The notes: generated by a model not told the origin, from the sequence alone. A stretch of 64,000 nucleotides of DNA from Burkholderia sp. (GCA_031253835.1 JAIRVP010000021.1:1-64000); one strand, 5' to 3'; counted from the stretch's first letter, positions 48,550-57,639 are shown. Program-made: numbers and translations.

Positions 48550-49593
48550 ATGAGCCTCGAATTCGAACACGTCAGCTTCCAGTATCCGGGCGCCCGTCAT
48601 GGCGTCGACGACGTCACGCTGTCCGCCGCGCAGGGCGAACTGCTCGCGGTGATGGGGCGCAGCGGGTCCGGCAAATCCACGCTGCTGAGGCTCGCGGCCG
48701 GGCTGCTCGACGGCTGGCGCGGCCGCATCGCGATCGGCGGCGCCGACGTGGCCGGCGTGCCCGTGTGGCGGCGTGAAGTGGGGATGGTGTTCCAGCACTA
48801 CGCGCTGTTCCCGAACCTGTCGGTCGTCGACAACGTCGCGTACGGGCTGCGGATGCGCGGCGTGGCGGCCGGCCTGCGGCGCCGGCGCGCGCTCGACATG
48901 CTCGAGCGGGTCGGGCTGGCGGCCCATGCGACGCGCGGCGTCGCGATGCTGTCAGGCGGGCAGCAGCAGCGCGTCGCGCTCGCGCGGGCGCTCGTGATCG
49001 AGCCGAAGCTGCTGCTGCTCGACGAGCCGCTGGCGGCGCTCGATGCCGGCATCCGCCATCAGTTGCGCGACGAGATCCGCGCGCTGCAGCGCGCATGCGG
49101 CGCGACGACGCTGTTCGTCACGCACGACCAGGACGAAGCCTTGAGCATGGCCGATCGCGTCGCGATCGTCGACGGCGGCCGCGTGTTGCAGGCCGGCACG
49201 CCGCGCGACCTGTACGAGCGGCCGGCCACCGCGCAGGTCGCGCGCTTCGTCGGGCATTCGACGCTGCTGCGCGGGCGTGTGCGCGCGCACGGCGAAATCG
49301 ACGTGAGTTTCGCGACGCTGCGCGCGGAAACGGGCGCGCATCGGCCGGGCGAGCAGATCGCGGTGCTGGTGCGGCCCGAGCACGTGCAGGCCGATCCGCC
49401 GGCGCAGAGCGCGAACCGCATCGAAGGCCGTCGCGGAGACGTGCGTTACTTCGGCGCGACGCAGCGCTACGACTTCATTCCGGACGGCTCGGCCGACGTG
49501 CTGCTGTGCGAAGGGCGCGAGCCCGCCGCGCGCAGCATCGCGATCGACCCGCGCCATCTGCTCGTGCTGCCGGCCTCGCCGGACGCGCACTGA
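48550..49593 (+). CDS. ABC importer ATPase subunit
   Basis: 347 residues. Walker A GRSGSGKST near 35-43, Q-loop VFQHYALFPNLSV, signature LSGGQQQRVALARAL, Walker B LLLLDEPLAALD and switch histidine VTHDQDEAL. The C-terminal TOBE-like domain (RVRAHGEIDVSF to the end) places it in the spermidine/iron/phosphonate group. It powers import through the two permeases encoded on each side. Confidence 0.93.
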   Translation: MSLEFEHVSFQYPGARHGVDDVTLSAAQGELLAVMGRSGSGKSTLLRLAAGLLDGWRGRIAIGGADVAGVPVWRREVGMVFQHYALFPNLSVVDNVAYGLRMRGVAAGLRRRRALDMLERVGLAAHATRGVAMLSGGQQQRVALARALVIEPKLLLLDEPLAALDAGIRHQLRDEIRALQRACGATTLFVTHDQDEALSMADRVAIVDGGRVLQAGTPRDLYERPATAQVARFVGHSTLLRGRVRAHGEIDVSFATLRAETGAHRPGEQIAVLVRPEHVQADPPAQSANRIEGRRGDVRYFGATQRYDFIPDGSADVLLCEGREPAARSIAIDPRHLLVLPASPDAH

Positions 49594-49619
49594 TCCCTTT
49601 CGTTCAACGGAGATTCACG

Positions 49620-50708
49620 ATGCTTGCAGGCTCCCCTCTTGTGAAGGCCATGCGCGCCCGCGTGCTGGCGCTGTGCGCGCTCGCGGCGCTTTCTTGCGCG
49701 GCCGCACAGGCCGCGCCGCTGTATCCGGGTGAAGACGCGCTGTACGCGAAAGCCGCCGACGAAGGGCTCGTCGTGTCGTTCGATACCGGCCCGGAATGGG
49801 CGAACTGGAAGGCGCTGTTCGCCGAATTCCGCAAGCGCTATCCGAAGGTCGAGATCACCTACAACGACATCGGCTCGGCCGCGACCGTCGTCGCGCTGGA
49901 CAAGTCGCGCCGTCGTCCGCAGGCCGATACCGCGTACTACTTCGCGGCGTCGGCGCTCGACGCCGCGGGCAAGGACGTCGTCGCACCGTTCCGGCCGGTC
50001 AACTTCGACAAGCTGCCGGGCGTGTTCCGCGCGGCCGACGGCCGCTGGTTCGCCGTGCATTCGCTGAACATCGCGTTCCTCGTCAACCGCAAGCTCGTCA
50101 AGAACGTGCCGCAGCGCTGGTCCGACCTGCTGAAGCCCGAGTACCGCAACGCGGTGGTGTATCTCGACCCGCGCTCGACCGGGCAGGGCCAGGTCGCGGT
50201 GTTCGCGGCCGCGTATGCGAACGGCGGCAGCGTCGAGAATCCGAAGCCGGGCGCCGACTTCTTCGGCAAGCTGAAGCAGGCCGGCAACGTGCTGCGCGTC
50301 GAGGGCACGACGCCGTACGCGAAGTTCGTGAAGGGCGAGATCCCGATCCTGATCGGCTACGAGAACGACGGCCTCAAGGCGAAGTACGCGGACGGCATGG
50401 GCGAGGCGGCCGACGTCGTGATTCCGCAGGACGGCAGCGTGTCGGCGCCCTATGCGATGAGTCTCGTGAAGAACGGCCCGAACCCGTCCGCCGCGCAGCT
50501 CTGGCTCAACCTCGTGATGAGCGACGTCGGGCAGGCGCTGTTCGCGCAAGGCTATGTGCGCCCCGCGGTGCCCGGCACGCCGGTCGCACCGGAGGTCGCG
50601 GCGAAGCTGCCGAACGCGCCGCAGGTGCGCCCGCTCGATGTCGCGAAGGCGGCGGCGCGCAAGGCCGAGGTCGACCAGCTCTGGTCGCAGGCCACGCTCG
50701 GCCAGTAA
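49620..50708 (+). CDS. Periplasmic solute-binding protein of the ABC importer
   Basis: 362 residues from the ATG at 49620 with CGGAG upstream; a signal peptide ends near AAAQA (about 30). Extracellular solute-binding family 1/AfuA-PotD-like: EGLVVSFDTGPEWANWKALF, then VEITYNDIGSAATVVALDKS and WSDLLKPEYRNAVVYLDPRSTGQG. The binding pocket could suit a polyamine, an iron chelate or a phosphonate; no metal-binding tyrosine pair was assigned. Third gene of the importer operon. Confidence 0.88.
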   Translation: MLAGSPLVKAMRARVLALCALAALSCAAAQAAPLYPGEDALYAKAADEGLVVSFDTGPEWANWKALFAEFRKRYPKVEITYNDIGSAATVVALDKSRRRPQADTAYYFAASALDAAGKDVVAPFRPVNFDKLPGVFRAADGRWFAVHSLNIAFLVNRKLVKNVPQRWSDLLKPEYRNAVVYLDPRSTGQGQVAVFAAAYANGGSVENPKPGADFFGKLKQAGNVLRVEGTTPYAKFVKGEIPILIGYENDGLKAKYADGMGEAADVVIPQDGSVSAPYAMSLVKNGPNPSAAQLWLNLVMSDVGQALFAQGYVRPAVPGTPVAPEVAAKLPNAPQVRPLDVAKAAARKAEVDQLWSQATLGQ

Positions 50709-50718
50709 GGGGCGCGGG

Positions 50719-51549
50719 ATGCACGCTTCCTTACCGGAACGCGGTGTACTGCGCCGCTTCGGCGCGCTGCCCGCCGCGGCCTTGCTCGCGGTGTGCTTCG
50801 TGCTGCCGCTGGCCGCGCTGGTCGATGCGGCGTGCGCGGACGGCGGCCGAGCGTTCGCGGCGGTGTGGCGCGATCCGCTCGTCGCCGACGCGATCGCGCG
50901 CTCGCTCGCGCTGGCGATCGGCGCCGGCACGCTGTCGGTCGGCGTGGGCGTGCCGGTCGCATTCGCGCTGGCTGGACAATCGCCGGTACGCCGCCACTGG
51001 TCGCTCGCGCTGCTCGGCGTGCCGCTCGCGTTTTCCGGGCTGGTGATCGCGTACGGCTTCATCCTCGCATTCGGCCGCGCGGGCTTCGTGACCACGCTGC
51101 TGGCCGCGCTGGGCGCCGATCCGACCGTGGTCGGCGGCGCGATCTACACGATGCCGGGGCTCGCGGTCGCCTATGCGTACTACCTGATTCCGCGTGTCGC
51201 GCTGATGATCTACCCGGCGCTCGCGAATCTCGACCGGCGGCCGCTCGAGGCGGCGCTGACGCTCGGCGCACGGCCGTGGCGGGCATGGCTCGACGTTGCG
51301 TGGCGCGAGCTGTGGCCGTCGGTCGCGTCCGCGTGGTGCCTCGTGACCGCGATCGCGCTCGGCACCTACGGCACGGCGATTGCGCTGGCCGGCACGCAGA
51401 TCAACATCCTGCCGCTGCTGATGTACCTGAAGCTGTCGGACGGGCAAACCGATTTCTCGCAGGCGGCCGTGCTGTCGATCGTGCTGACGGCAATCTGTAC
51501 CTGCGTTCTGGCACTGGGAGAAGGTCTTGTTCGCCAACGACGTCATTGA
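50719..51549 (+). CDS. ABC importer permease subunit 2
   Basis: 276 residues from the ATG at 50719, ten bases after the binding-protein stop (AAGGGGC upstream). Six membrane segments and the coupling loop EAALTLGARPWRAWLDVAWREL near 175-196. It pairs with the 47691 permease to form the channel. Its 3' end overlaps the next gene by 23 bases. Confidence 0.87.
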   Translation: MHASLPERGVLRRFGALPAAALLAVCFVLPLAALVDAACADGGRAFAAVWRDPLVADAIARSLALAIGAGTLSVGVGVPVAFALAGQSPVRRHWSLALLGVPLAFSGLVIAYGFILAFGRAGFVTTLLAALGADPTVVGGAIYTMPGLAVAYAYYLIPRVALMIYPALANLDRRPLEAALTLGARPWRAWLDVAWRELWPSVASAWCLVTAIALGTYGTAIALAGTQINILPLLMYLKLSDGQTDFSQAAVLSIVLTAICTCVLALGEGLVRQRRH

Positions 51550-52081
51550 ATGCGCGTGGTCCGAACCGGCGCGCGACGCGCTCGCGCGGCTGGCGCAGCG
51601 GCAACGCGGCACGCGCCGGCACCGGATGCCGGTGGGCCTGATCGGCCCGCGCGAAGCGACGGATGAGCAGATGCGGGTCGCGGAACGGATCGCGCACGCG
51701 GTGGCGTCGACGGGCGTCGCGCTCGTCGGCGGCGGCAAGCAGGGCGTGATGGAGGCCGCCGCGCGCGGCGCGCACGCGGCCGGCGGCTGCGCGATCGGGC
51801 TGCTGCCCGAGGACGATGCATCGCTCGCGAATCCGTACCTGAGCGTCGCGCTGCCGACCGGGCTCGGCATCACGCGCAATGCACTCGTCGCGCGTGCGTC
51901 GCTGTGCCTGATCGCGGTCGGCGGCGGGCTCGGCACGCTGTCCGAAATCGCGCTCGGGCTGCAGTGGGGCAAGCCGGTGTTCACGATTTGCGGCGCGCCG
52001 CAGGTGGCGGGCGTCGAGTGCTTCGACGACGCGGACGGGCTCGTCGCGCGCGTCGCGCAGTGGCTGGCCGATTCGGCGTAG
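51527..52081 (+). CDS. SLOG/LOG-like Rossmann protein (TIGR00725 family)
   Basis: 184 residues if it starts at the TTG at 51527, which has GGAGAAGG right upstream and overlaps the permease gene (translational coupling). An ATG at 51626 (MPVGLIGPREA) is the other candidate and would remove 33 residues. The core has GVALVGGGKQGVMEAAARGAHAAGG and LIAVGGGLGTLSEIALGLQWGKPV, the nucleotide-binding motifs of the lysine-decarboxylase-like/SLOG superfamily. Members bind or cleave nucleotide derivatives; function here is unknown. Last gene on the importer transcript. Confidence 0.78.
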   Translation: MFANDVIECAWSEPARDALARLAQRQRGTRRHRMPVGLIGPREATDEQMRVAERIAHAVASTGVALVGGGKQGVMEAAARGAHAAGGCAIGLLPEDDASLANPYLSVALPTGLGITRNALVARASLCLIAVGGGLGTLSEIALGLQWGKPVFTICGAPQVAGVECFDDADGLVARVAQWLADSA

Positions 52082-52184
52082 CGCCGGCGGGCGCGTCGGG
52101 CACGGGCTTGGCTTGAAATGACGGGCGCAACCCGCCATATTGGCTACGCATCACCCGTTCAACGACGTACCGAGAGGATTGTTC

Positions 52185-52379
52185 ATGCGCCTGCTGCTTG
52201 CCCTGCTGCTGCCGTGGTTCCAGTTTTTCACGATCGGACGCCCGGTCGCCGGGATTATCTGCCTGGTCCTGCAACTCACGATCATCGGCTGGCTGCCGGC
52301 CGCGATCTGGTCGGTGTATGCGCTGAGCCAGTACAAGACCGATCGCAAGATCGAGGCGGCGTTGCGCGAGCGGGGCTAG
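52185..52379 (+). CDS. YqaE/Pmp3-family small membrane protein
   Basis: 64 residues from the ATG at 52185 (AGAGGA seven bases upstream). Two membrane helices: LLLALLLPWFQFFTIGRPVAG and LVLQLTIIGWLPAAIWSVYAL, then a charged tail (KTDRKIEAALRERG). This is the layout of YqaE/Pmp3 stress-linked proteins that affect membrane potential. It stands between the importer operon and the HipA pair. Confidence 0.75.
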   Translation: MRLLLALLLPWFQFFTIGRPVAGIICLVLQLTIIGWLPAAIWSVYALSQYKTDRKIEAALRERG

Positions 52380-52433
52380 GCCGGGCTCACCACGTTGACC
52401 GAACGGCGGGGTTTTCATTTCGGCAGAAATTTA

Positions 52434-52456
52434 TATAATTCACTGAGGTTCAGTGA
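52434..52456 (+). promoter_or_regulatory. Promoter -10 and operator of the HipA/HTH operon
   Basis: TATAAT at 52434-52439 is followed directly by a perfect dyad TCACTGA GGT TCAGTGA (52440-52456), so a bound repressor would cover the transcription start. The likely repressor is the HTH protein encoded at 53815. Confidence 0.75.
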
Positions 52457-52482
52457 TGCATTTTGTATAGATTTCTAGTCAA

Positions 52483-53799
52483 ATGACGACTTCCTGCACG
52501 ATCCAGCTTCACGCCGACGGTACCTGGCATGACGTCGGCGGCGTCACCCTGTTCGGCGAACCGGACGAGGGGTGGCGCGGCCGCGCCTATACGGGCTACG
52601 ACGTCGAATGGATCGTTCGTCATCAGTCCGCCCGCGACGCGCGCGCGATGTCGTGCACCTTTCCCGTCGACCTCGAGCCACTGGTGACGTCCCATTGGCC
52701 CGTTTTCCTGATTGATTTGCTGCCGCACGGGTTTGGCCGTCAGGAACTGCTGCGTCGACTCGATTTCCCCGAGACTGCCGAGGAGCGTGCCGACTGGCCG
52801 TTGCTGCTCGCGGGCGCGGGCAACTCGATCGGCAATTTGCGGGTCAAGGAAGCCGCGCAGTGGCTCGCCGAGTGCGGAGGGCCGCAGCAAGGATTCACGG
52901 ACGATGATGTCGCCGCACGCGGCGACGCATTCAGTGAATATCTCGCCGAACACGGACTCTTCGTTGCGGGCTCATCGGGCGTGCAGGGCGAGTGGCCAAA
53001 GCTCTTGCTGACTCGCGCCGATGACGGGCTGCTCTATCTCGATCACACGTTGCCTGACGCGCGGGCGGTCGAGCATTACATCGTCAAGTTCGGACGTGGC
53101 ACGAACGAGCGTCTTGCCCGGATCTTGCGGCACGAAGCGCCATACATGGCATTGGCGCAGCGTCTCGGCTTGCGCGTGCATGCGCCGCTGATGCTGCGGG
53201 ATCGGTCGCTGTTCATCCCGCGATTCGATCGCGCGCATGATGGTGGCAGCGTCGTTCGGCTGGGGCAGGAAAGTATCGCTTCGTTGACGGGCAAGGCGGG
53301 GTTTGGTGTCGTGCCGAGTCACGATGAGGTGTGCCGGCATCTCGTGCGTCAATGCACGGATCCTCAAACCGAGGTGGCCGAGTATCTGTGTCGCGATGTC
53401 GCAAACCTTGCGCTTGGCAACAAGGACAATCATGCGCGAAACACGGCATTGCAGCGGGACTTCGACGGACGCATCGCCCTGACACCACTGTACGATTTTG
53501 CGCCGATGTATCTTCATCCGGACGGCATTGCGCGCCGCATCCGCTGGGAAGGAAATGACGATAGCCGACCGGACTGGGCGCGGGTACTCGACGCGGTCGT
53601 CCGGTCAAGCGAACCGCAGGCGGGGGACACGCATGTCGCGCTGGATCGTCCCGCATTGCAGGCACGCCTGCAAGCAATGGCGCCGCATTTGCAGGAGATC
53701 GCCGACCACGGTGTCGATCTCGGCCTGGAACACGACGTGCATGCCTTTCTGAAACCCGGCCTCGAGCGGCTCGCCCGCGAGCTGGATGTGCTGCGCTAG
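52483..53799 (+). CDS. HipA-family kinase toxin
   Basis: 438 residues. The HipA-like kinase core is in the second half: ANLALGNKDNHARNTAL at about 308-324 carries the catalytic Asp and metal-binding Asn of the family (GNxDxHxxN), and LTPLYDFAPMY follows as the DFG-like segment. The N-terminal region (WPVFLIDLLPHGFGRQELLRR) is the HipA N1-type domain. HipA kinases phosphorylate tRNA synthetases and induce dormancy; the target here is unknown. The toxin comes first and the HTH partner second, the reverse of E. coli hipBA. No ribosome site is visible. Confidence 0.85.
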   Translation: MTTSCTIQLHADGTWHDVGGVTLFGEPDEGWRGRAYTGYDVEWIVRHQSARDARAMSCTFPVDLEPLVTSHWPVFLIDLLPHGFGRQELLRRLDFPETAEERADWPLLLAGAGNSIGNLRVKEAAQWLAECGGPQQGFTDDDVAARGDAFSEYLAEHGLFVAGSSGVQGEWPKLLLTRADDGLLYLDHTLPDARAVEHYIVKFGRGTNERLARILRHEAPYMALAQRLGLRVHAPLMLRDRSLFIPRFDRAHDGGSVVRLGQESIASLTGKAGFGVVPSHDEVCRHLVRQCTDPQTEVAEYLCRDVANLALGNKDNHARNTALQRDFDGRIALTPLYDFAPMYLHPDGIARRIRWEGNDDSRPDWARVLDAVVRSSEPQAGDTHVALDRPALQARLQAMAPHLQEIADHGVDLGLEHDVHAFLKPGLERLARELDVLR

Positions 53800-53814
53800 C
53801 GCGGACGCGACACC

Positions 53815-54102
53815 ATGGACAAACGCTACAACGCGATGTCGCTTCCCGAACAGCTTGCGCTGCGGCGTCAGGCGATCGAGGACGTTCTCGCGCATCCCGA
53901 ATGGCCGTTGCGCGAATCGGTGCGCCATCTGAAGAAGACGATGCGGCTGACGAGTGCCGAAATGGCGAAGCTCGCCGGCGTATCGACGAAGACGATTCAG
54001 GATATCGAACAGGGTCGCAGCGACGGGACGGTCCAGACGATGAACCGCATATTCGGCATGCTGGGATTGAAGCTTGGCGTTGTGCCGCGAGCGCCGCAAT
54101 AA
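53815..54102 (+). CDS. HTH antitoxin/repressor partner of HipA-like kinase
   Basis: 95 residues. A Cro/CI-type helix-turn-helix spans about 45-75: LTSAEMAKLAGVSTKTIQDIEQGRSDGTV. It starts 15 bases after the HipA-like stop. HipB-type proteins bind HipA and repress the shared promoter; the dyad at 52440-52456 is the expected site. The N-terminal extension (about 40 residues) is longer than in E. coli HipB. Confidence 0.82.
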   Translation: MDKRYNAMSLPEQLALRRQAIEDVLAHPEWPLRESVRHLKKTMRLTSAEMAKLAGVSTKTIQDIEQGRSDGTVQTMNRIFGMLGLKLGVVPRAPQ

Positions 54103-54125
54103 CCTGCATCGTGGCAGTGTGGACG

Positions 54126-54155
54126 ACGCATCCGCCGGGCAATCGACGGATGCGT
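54126..54155. terminator. Hairpin between HTH and oxidase genes
   Basis: Nine-bp perfect stem ACGCATCCG / CGGATGCGT with a 12-base loop between two convergent units. No T-run. Confidence 0.6.
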
Positions 54156-54186
54156 GATGGGTCGGAATGGTGGAATACCGGTCGGC

Positions 54187-54366
54187 CTACTTCACCGCAA
54201 ACAGCGTCAGGTTCATGAAGATCTTGAACGCGTAGCCGAGCGTGACGGCGCCGATCACGCCGCCCGCCCATAACACGACGAACCACATCCAGCCGCGCAT
54301 CCGCGGCCGTGGCGCCTCGGGCGGGCGATCGGCGGAATCAGTGGTGGTAGTAATGCTGGTCTTCAT
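54187..54366 (-). CDS. DUF2474 small subunit-like protein of the bd-type oxidase
   Basis: 59 residues from the ATG at 54366. One membrane helix (WMWFVVLWAGGVIGAVTLGYA) followed by FKIFMNLTLFAVK. Small one-helix proteins of this type (DUF2474, CydX-like) follow cioAB and help assemble the oxidase. Its start overlaps the 3' end of cioB by 29 bases, so the two are translationally coupled. Confidence 0.82.
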   Translation of the reverse strand: MKTSITTTTDSADRPPEAPRPRMRGWMWFVVLWAGGVIGAVTLGYAFKIFMNLTLFAVK

Positions 54367-55345
54367 GGCGCACCTTGCCTCGGAATACCCAGTAACCCAT
54401 CGTCGTGTAGGCGATGATGATCGGGAGGATAACCGCTGCGCCGACCAGCGTGAAGGTCTGGCTCGAACGCGGCGCCGCCGCTTCCCAGATCGTCATCGTC
54501 TGAGGAATCGCATACGGGAACAGCGTGACGAGCAGGCCGACGTAGCCGAGCAGCACCAGCGCCAGCGCGAGCACGAACGGCGTCATGTCATGCCGGTTGC
54601 GCACCGCGCGGCGCATCCACACCGCGCACCCGGCGACCAGGAACGGCACCGGCAGCAGGCGCCAGAACAGCCCCGAATCGAACCAGCGCTGCGCGATGGC
54701 CGGATCCTGCAGCGGCGTCCACAGGCTGACGACCGCGATGAAGCCGAGCAGCACGACGGTCAGCGGCCACACGACGCGATGCAGCCGGCGCTGCAGGTCG
54801 CCTTCGGTCTTCGCGACGAGCCAGCAGCAGCCGAGCAGCGCGTAGGTCACGAGCAGGCCGAGGCCCGTCAGCAGGCTGAACGGCGTGAGCCAGTCGAACG
54901 CGTCGCCGGCGAACACGCCGTCCTTCACGTTGATGCCCTGCAGGAACGCGCCGAGCGCGATCCCCTGGAACAGCGTCGCGCCGGCCGAGCCGCCGATGAA
55001 CGCGAGATCCCACAGCTGCTTCGTGCGCCGCGCCTTCGCGCGGATCTCGAACGACACGCCGCGGAAGATCAGGCACACCAGCATGAAGATCAGCGGCAGG
55101 TATAGCGCGGACAGCACGGTCGAATAGACGATCGGGAACACCGCGAACAGCCCGGCGCCGCCGAGCACGAGCCACGTCTCGTTGCCGTCCCACACGGGCG
55201 CGACCGTGTTCATCATCAGGTCGCGCTCCTTCTCGTCCGGGAAGAACGGGAAGACGATGCCGATGCCGAGGTCGAAGCCGTCGAGCACGACGTACATGAA
55301 GAGCCCCAATGCGATGATCGCGGCCCAGATTACGGTGACGTCCAT
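54338..55345 (-). CDS. cioB: Cytochrome bd-type (cyanide-insensitive) oxidase subunit II
   Basis: 335 residues from the ATG at 55345. Polytopic CydB family: VVLDGFDLGIGIVFPF near the start, WDGNETWLVLGGAGLFAVFP at about 52-71, and FRGVSFEIRAKARRTKQLWD. It forms the structural partner of CioA. Lies 29 bases after cioA and overlaps the small third gene. Length fits the Cio group. Confidence 0.93.
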   Translation of the reverse strand: MDVTVIWAAIIALGLFMYVVLDGFDLGIGIVFPFFPDEKERDLMMNTVAPVWDGNETWLVLGGAGLFAVFPIVYSTVLSALYLPLIFMLVCLIFRGVSFEIRAKARRTKQLWDLAFIGGSAGATLFQGIALGAFLQGINVKDGVFAGDAFDWLTPFSLLTGLGLLVTYALLGCCWLVAKTEGDLQRRLHRVVWPLTVVLLGFIAVVSLWTPLQDPAIAQRWFDSGLFWRLLPVPFLVAGCAVWMRRAVRNRHDMTPFVLALALVLLGYVGLLVTLFPYAIPQTMTIWEAAAPRSSQTFTLVGAAVILPIIIAYTTMGYWVFRGKVRHEDQHYYHH

Positions 55346-55374
55346 AGGTTTTCTCGTATGCGAAAGGGGTGGGC

Positions 55375-56796
55375 TCAGACGGTCTCGAGCGGCTCGTCGA
55401 CGGCCGACATCGGGCGGCGCGCGGTGTGATCGAGGCGCGTGTCGGGCATGTCGTGTTGCGGGTCGTGCTTCACGTCGGGCAGCGCGGGGCCGGCCTTCAT
55501 CAGCTTCAGCATGTAGTACACGCCGGTGCCGAACACGAGGAAGTACACGATCACGAACGTCATCATCGACAGGCTGACCTGCTGCACCGACAGCGGCGAC
55601 ACGGCCTGCGCGGTCCGCATCACGCCGTACACGACCCACGGCTGGCGGCCCGCTTCGGTCGTCACCCAGCCCGCGAGCAGCGACACGAAGCCGGTCGGGC
55701 CCATCACCAGCGCGAAGCGCTGGAACCACTTCGATTCATACAGGCGGCCGCGGCGGCGCAGGAACCACGCGAGCGCGGCGAGGCCGATCATCGCGAAGCC
55801 GAGGCCGACCATGATCCGGAAGCTCCAGAACACGACCGTCGAGTTCGGACGGTCTTCCGGCGGGAAGTCCTTCAGCCCGCGAATTTCACCGTCCCAGCTG
55901 TGCGTGAGGATCAGGCTGCCGAGGTGCGGCACCTTCACTGCGTAGCGCGTCGTTTCCGCCTTCATGTCCGGAATGCCGAACAGGTTGAGCGGCGTGCCGC
56001 CCTTTTCGGTTTCCCACAGCCCCTCGATCGCGGCGATCTTCGCGGGCTGGTGCTTCAGCGTGTTGATGCCGTGCTGGTCGCCGATCACGGCCTGCAGCGG
56101 CGCGAGCACGAGCAGCAGCCACAGCGCCATCGAGAACATCTTCTTCACGCCCTTGTCGCGGCGGCCCTTCAGCAGGTGCCACGCGCCCGTCGCGGCCACC
56201 ACGAGCGCGGCGACGATGAATGCGGCGATCGCCATGTGGAACAGGCGGTACGGGAACGACGGGTTGAAGATGATCGCGAACCAGTCGGTCGGCACGACGC
56301 GGCCGTCGACGATCTCGAAGCCCTGCGGCGTCTGCATCCAGCTGTTCGACGCGAGGATCCAGAACGTCGAGATCAGCGTGCCGATCGCGACCATCAGCGT
56401 CGCGCCGAAGTGTGCGCGCGGGCTCACGCGGTTCCAGCCGAACAGCATGATGCCGAGGAAGCCGGCCTCGAGGAAGAACGCGGTCATGACCTCGTACATC
56501 AGCAGCGGCCCGGTGACGGCGCCGGCGAAGCTCGAGAAGCCCGACCAGTTCGTGCCGAACTGGTAGCTCATCACGACGCCGGAGACGACGCCCATCCCGA
56601 ACGCGACCGCGAAGATCTTCGACCAGAACAGGCAGAGGGTTTTGTAGTACTGCTTGCCGGTCTTGAGCCAGCGGTATTCGAGCACCGCGATGAAGCTGGC
56701 GAGGCCGATGCTCAGCGCCGGAAAGACGATGTGAAAGGAGACGGTGAACGCGAATTGCAGGCGGGCCAGATCGAGGGCCGAAAGTGCGGTGTCCAT
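55375..56796 (-). CDS. cioA: Cytochrome bd-type (cyanide-insensitive) oxidase subunit I
   Basis: 473 residues from the ATG at 56796. CydA family with the conserved heme-ligand regions: LQFAFTVSFHIVFPALSIG (His22) near the N-terminus, and GRQPWVVYGVMRTAQAVSP near 380-400. The short loop between membrane segments (Q-loop) and total length place it in the CioA subgroup, which tolerates cyanide and works at low oxygen without pumping protons. An Anr/FNR box 160 bases upstream predicts oxygen control. Confidence 0.93.
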   Translation of the reverse strand: MDTALSALDLARLQFAFTVSFHIVFPALSIGLASFIAVLEYRWLKTGKQYYKTLCLFWSKIFAVAFGMGVVSGVVMSYQFGTNWSGFSSFAGAVTGPLLMYEVMTAFFLEAGFLGIMLFGWNRVSPRAHFGATLMVAIGTLISTFWILASNSWMQTPQGFEIVDGRVVPTDWFAIIFNPSFPYRLFHMAIAAFIVAALVVAATGAWHLLKGRRDKGVKKMFSMALWLLLVLAPLQAVIGDQHGINTLKHQPAKIAAIEGLWETEKGGTPLNLFGIPDMKAETTRYAVKVPHLGSLILTHSWDGEIRGLKDFPPEDRPNSTVVFWSFRIMVGLGFAMIGLAALAWFLRRRGRLYESKWFQRFALVMGPTGFVSLLAGWVTTEAGRQPWVVYGVMRTAQAVSPLSVQQVSLSMMTFVIVYFLVFGTGVYYMLKLMKAGPALPDVKHDPQHDMPDTRLDHTARRPMSAVDEPLETV

Positions 56797-57299
56797 ACCA
56801 GATGACCGAAGCTGACGATACCCGCCGGCGGGTGCCGGCGGACCCCGGCAGACAGGCGTCGGGGTTGGCTGGAGTATGTGCCGCGATGTTGCACCGCGAA
56901 ATGCGCCAACTCGTCGCAGATGTCCAGCCTGTCGCGCGCGATTTCGGGATAAATCGTTGATTCGTATCAAGAAGGCCGTTCGCGGCGCGCGCGGCCGCGG
57001 CGTGGCGGTCTGACGCATGTGCGTCAATATGGCGCGTCGCGTCATCGGAACGGTTTCGGCCATGCGGAAATCGCCAGGCGGGCAGTCCGCGCGCGGCGCC
57101 AGGTGCAGCCGATCCGTTTCGGCGCATTAACGCGTAACGCACGCCGGCGTGCCGGCGTGCCGTCGCCGGGAGCAGCTGTCACACGGGTAACGTCGCGCAA
57201 CATTGGCGTTGCCGCCCGTAATGGATGCCGGATCGCGCGCGGCGTAGCGTTCCGGGTGTCGGGTTCGCATCGACGAACCGGCCTGCCGGAGAACGTGAC
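56797..57299. other. 503-bp upstream region of cioAB and divergent small gene
   Basis: Contains the Anr/FNR box at 56957-56970, around which the DNA is AT-richer. The part 57130-57180 is rich in short GCCGGCGTG-type repeats. No coding sequence supported. Confidence 0.55.
56957..56970 (-). promoter_or_regulatory. Perfect Anr/FNR box upstream of cioAB
   Basis: TTGAT-TCGT-ATCAA, an exact FNR/Anr consensus dyad, centred about 167 bases before the cioA start. Suggests oxygen-dependent control of the oxidase. Confidence 0.82.
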
Positions 57300-57626
57300 G
57301 TGAATGGATTGAAGCTCGCGCTGGGCGCGGCCGCCGCGGTGGCGCTCGCGACGGGCGGCGTGGCCCATGCCGCCCGGGTCGGGGTCTATATCGGCCCCGG
57401 CTACCCGTATTACACCCCCGTGGTCCCCGTGCCGTACTACTACCCGCCGCCCGTCGTCGCGGTGCCGGTCGATCCGCCGCCGCCGCCCGAGTATGTCGAG
57501 AAGGGGCAGCCGCAGGACAGCGGCGACGCGAGCCTCTGGTACTACTGCGACGCGTCGAGGCATTACTACCCGTATGTGAAGACCTGCAAGTCGGGCTGGC
57601 GATCGGTGCCGGCGCGGCCGCAATAA
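57300..57626 (+). CDS. Small exported Tyr/Pro-rich protein
   Basis: 108 residues from the GTG at 57300 (GGAG just upstream; the nearby ATG is out of frame). Signal peptide to about residue 25 (VAHA). The mature part has a Tyr/Pro-rich stretch (YYTPVVPVPYYYPPP) and ends in SLWYYCDASRHYYPYVKTCKSGW with two cysteines. This end resembles the small YXXXXCxxxxxYYPYVxxCxxGW proteins of beta-proteobacteria, function unknown. It is followed within 14 bases by the glycine-zipper lipoprotein, likely an operon. Confidence 0.72.
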   Translation: MNGLKLALGAAAAVALATGGVAHAARVGVYIGPGYPYYTPVVPVPYYYPPPVVAVPVDPPPPPEYVEKGQPQDSGDASLWYYCDASRHYYPYVKTCKSGWRSVPARPQ

Positions 57627-57639
57627 CGGAGCCGCGACG

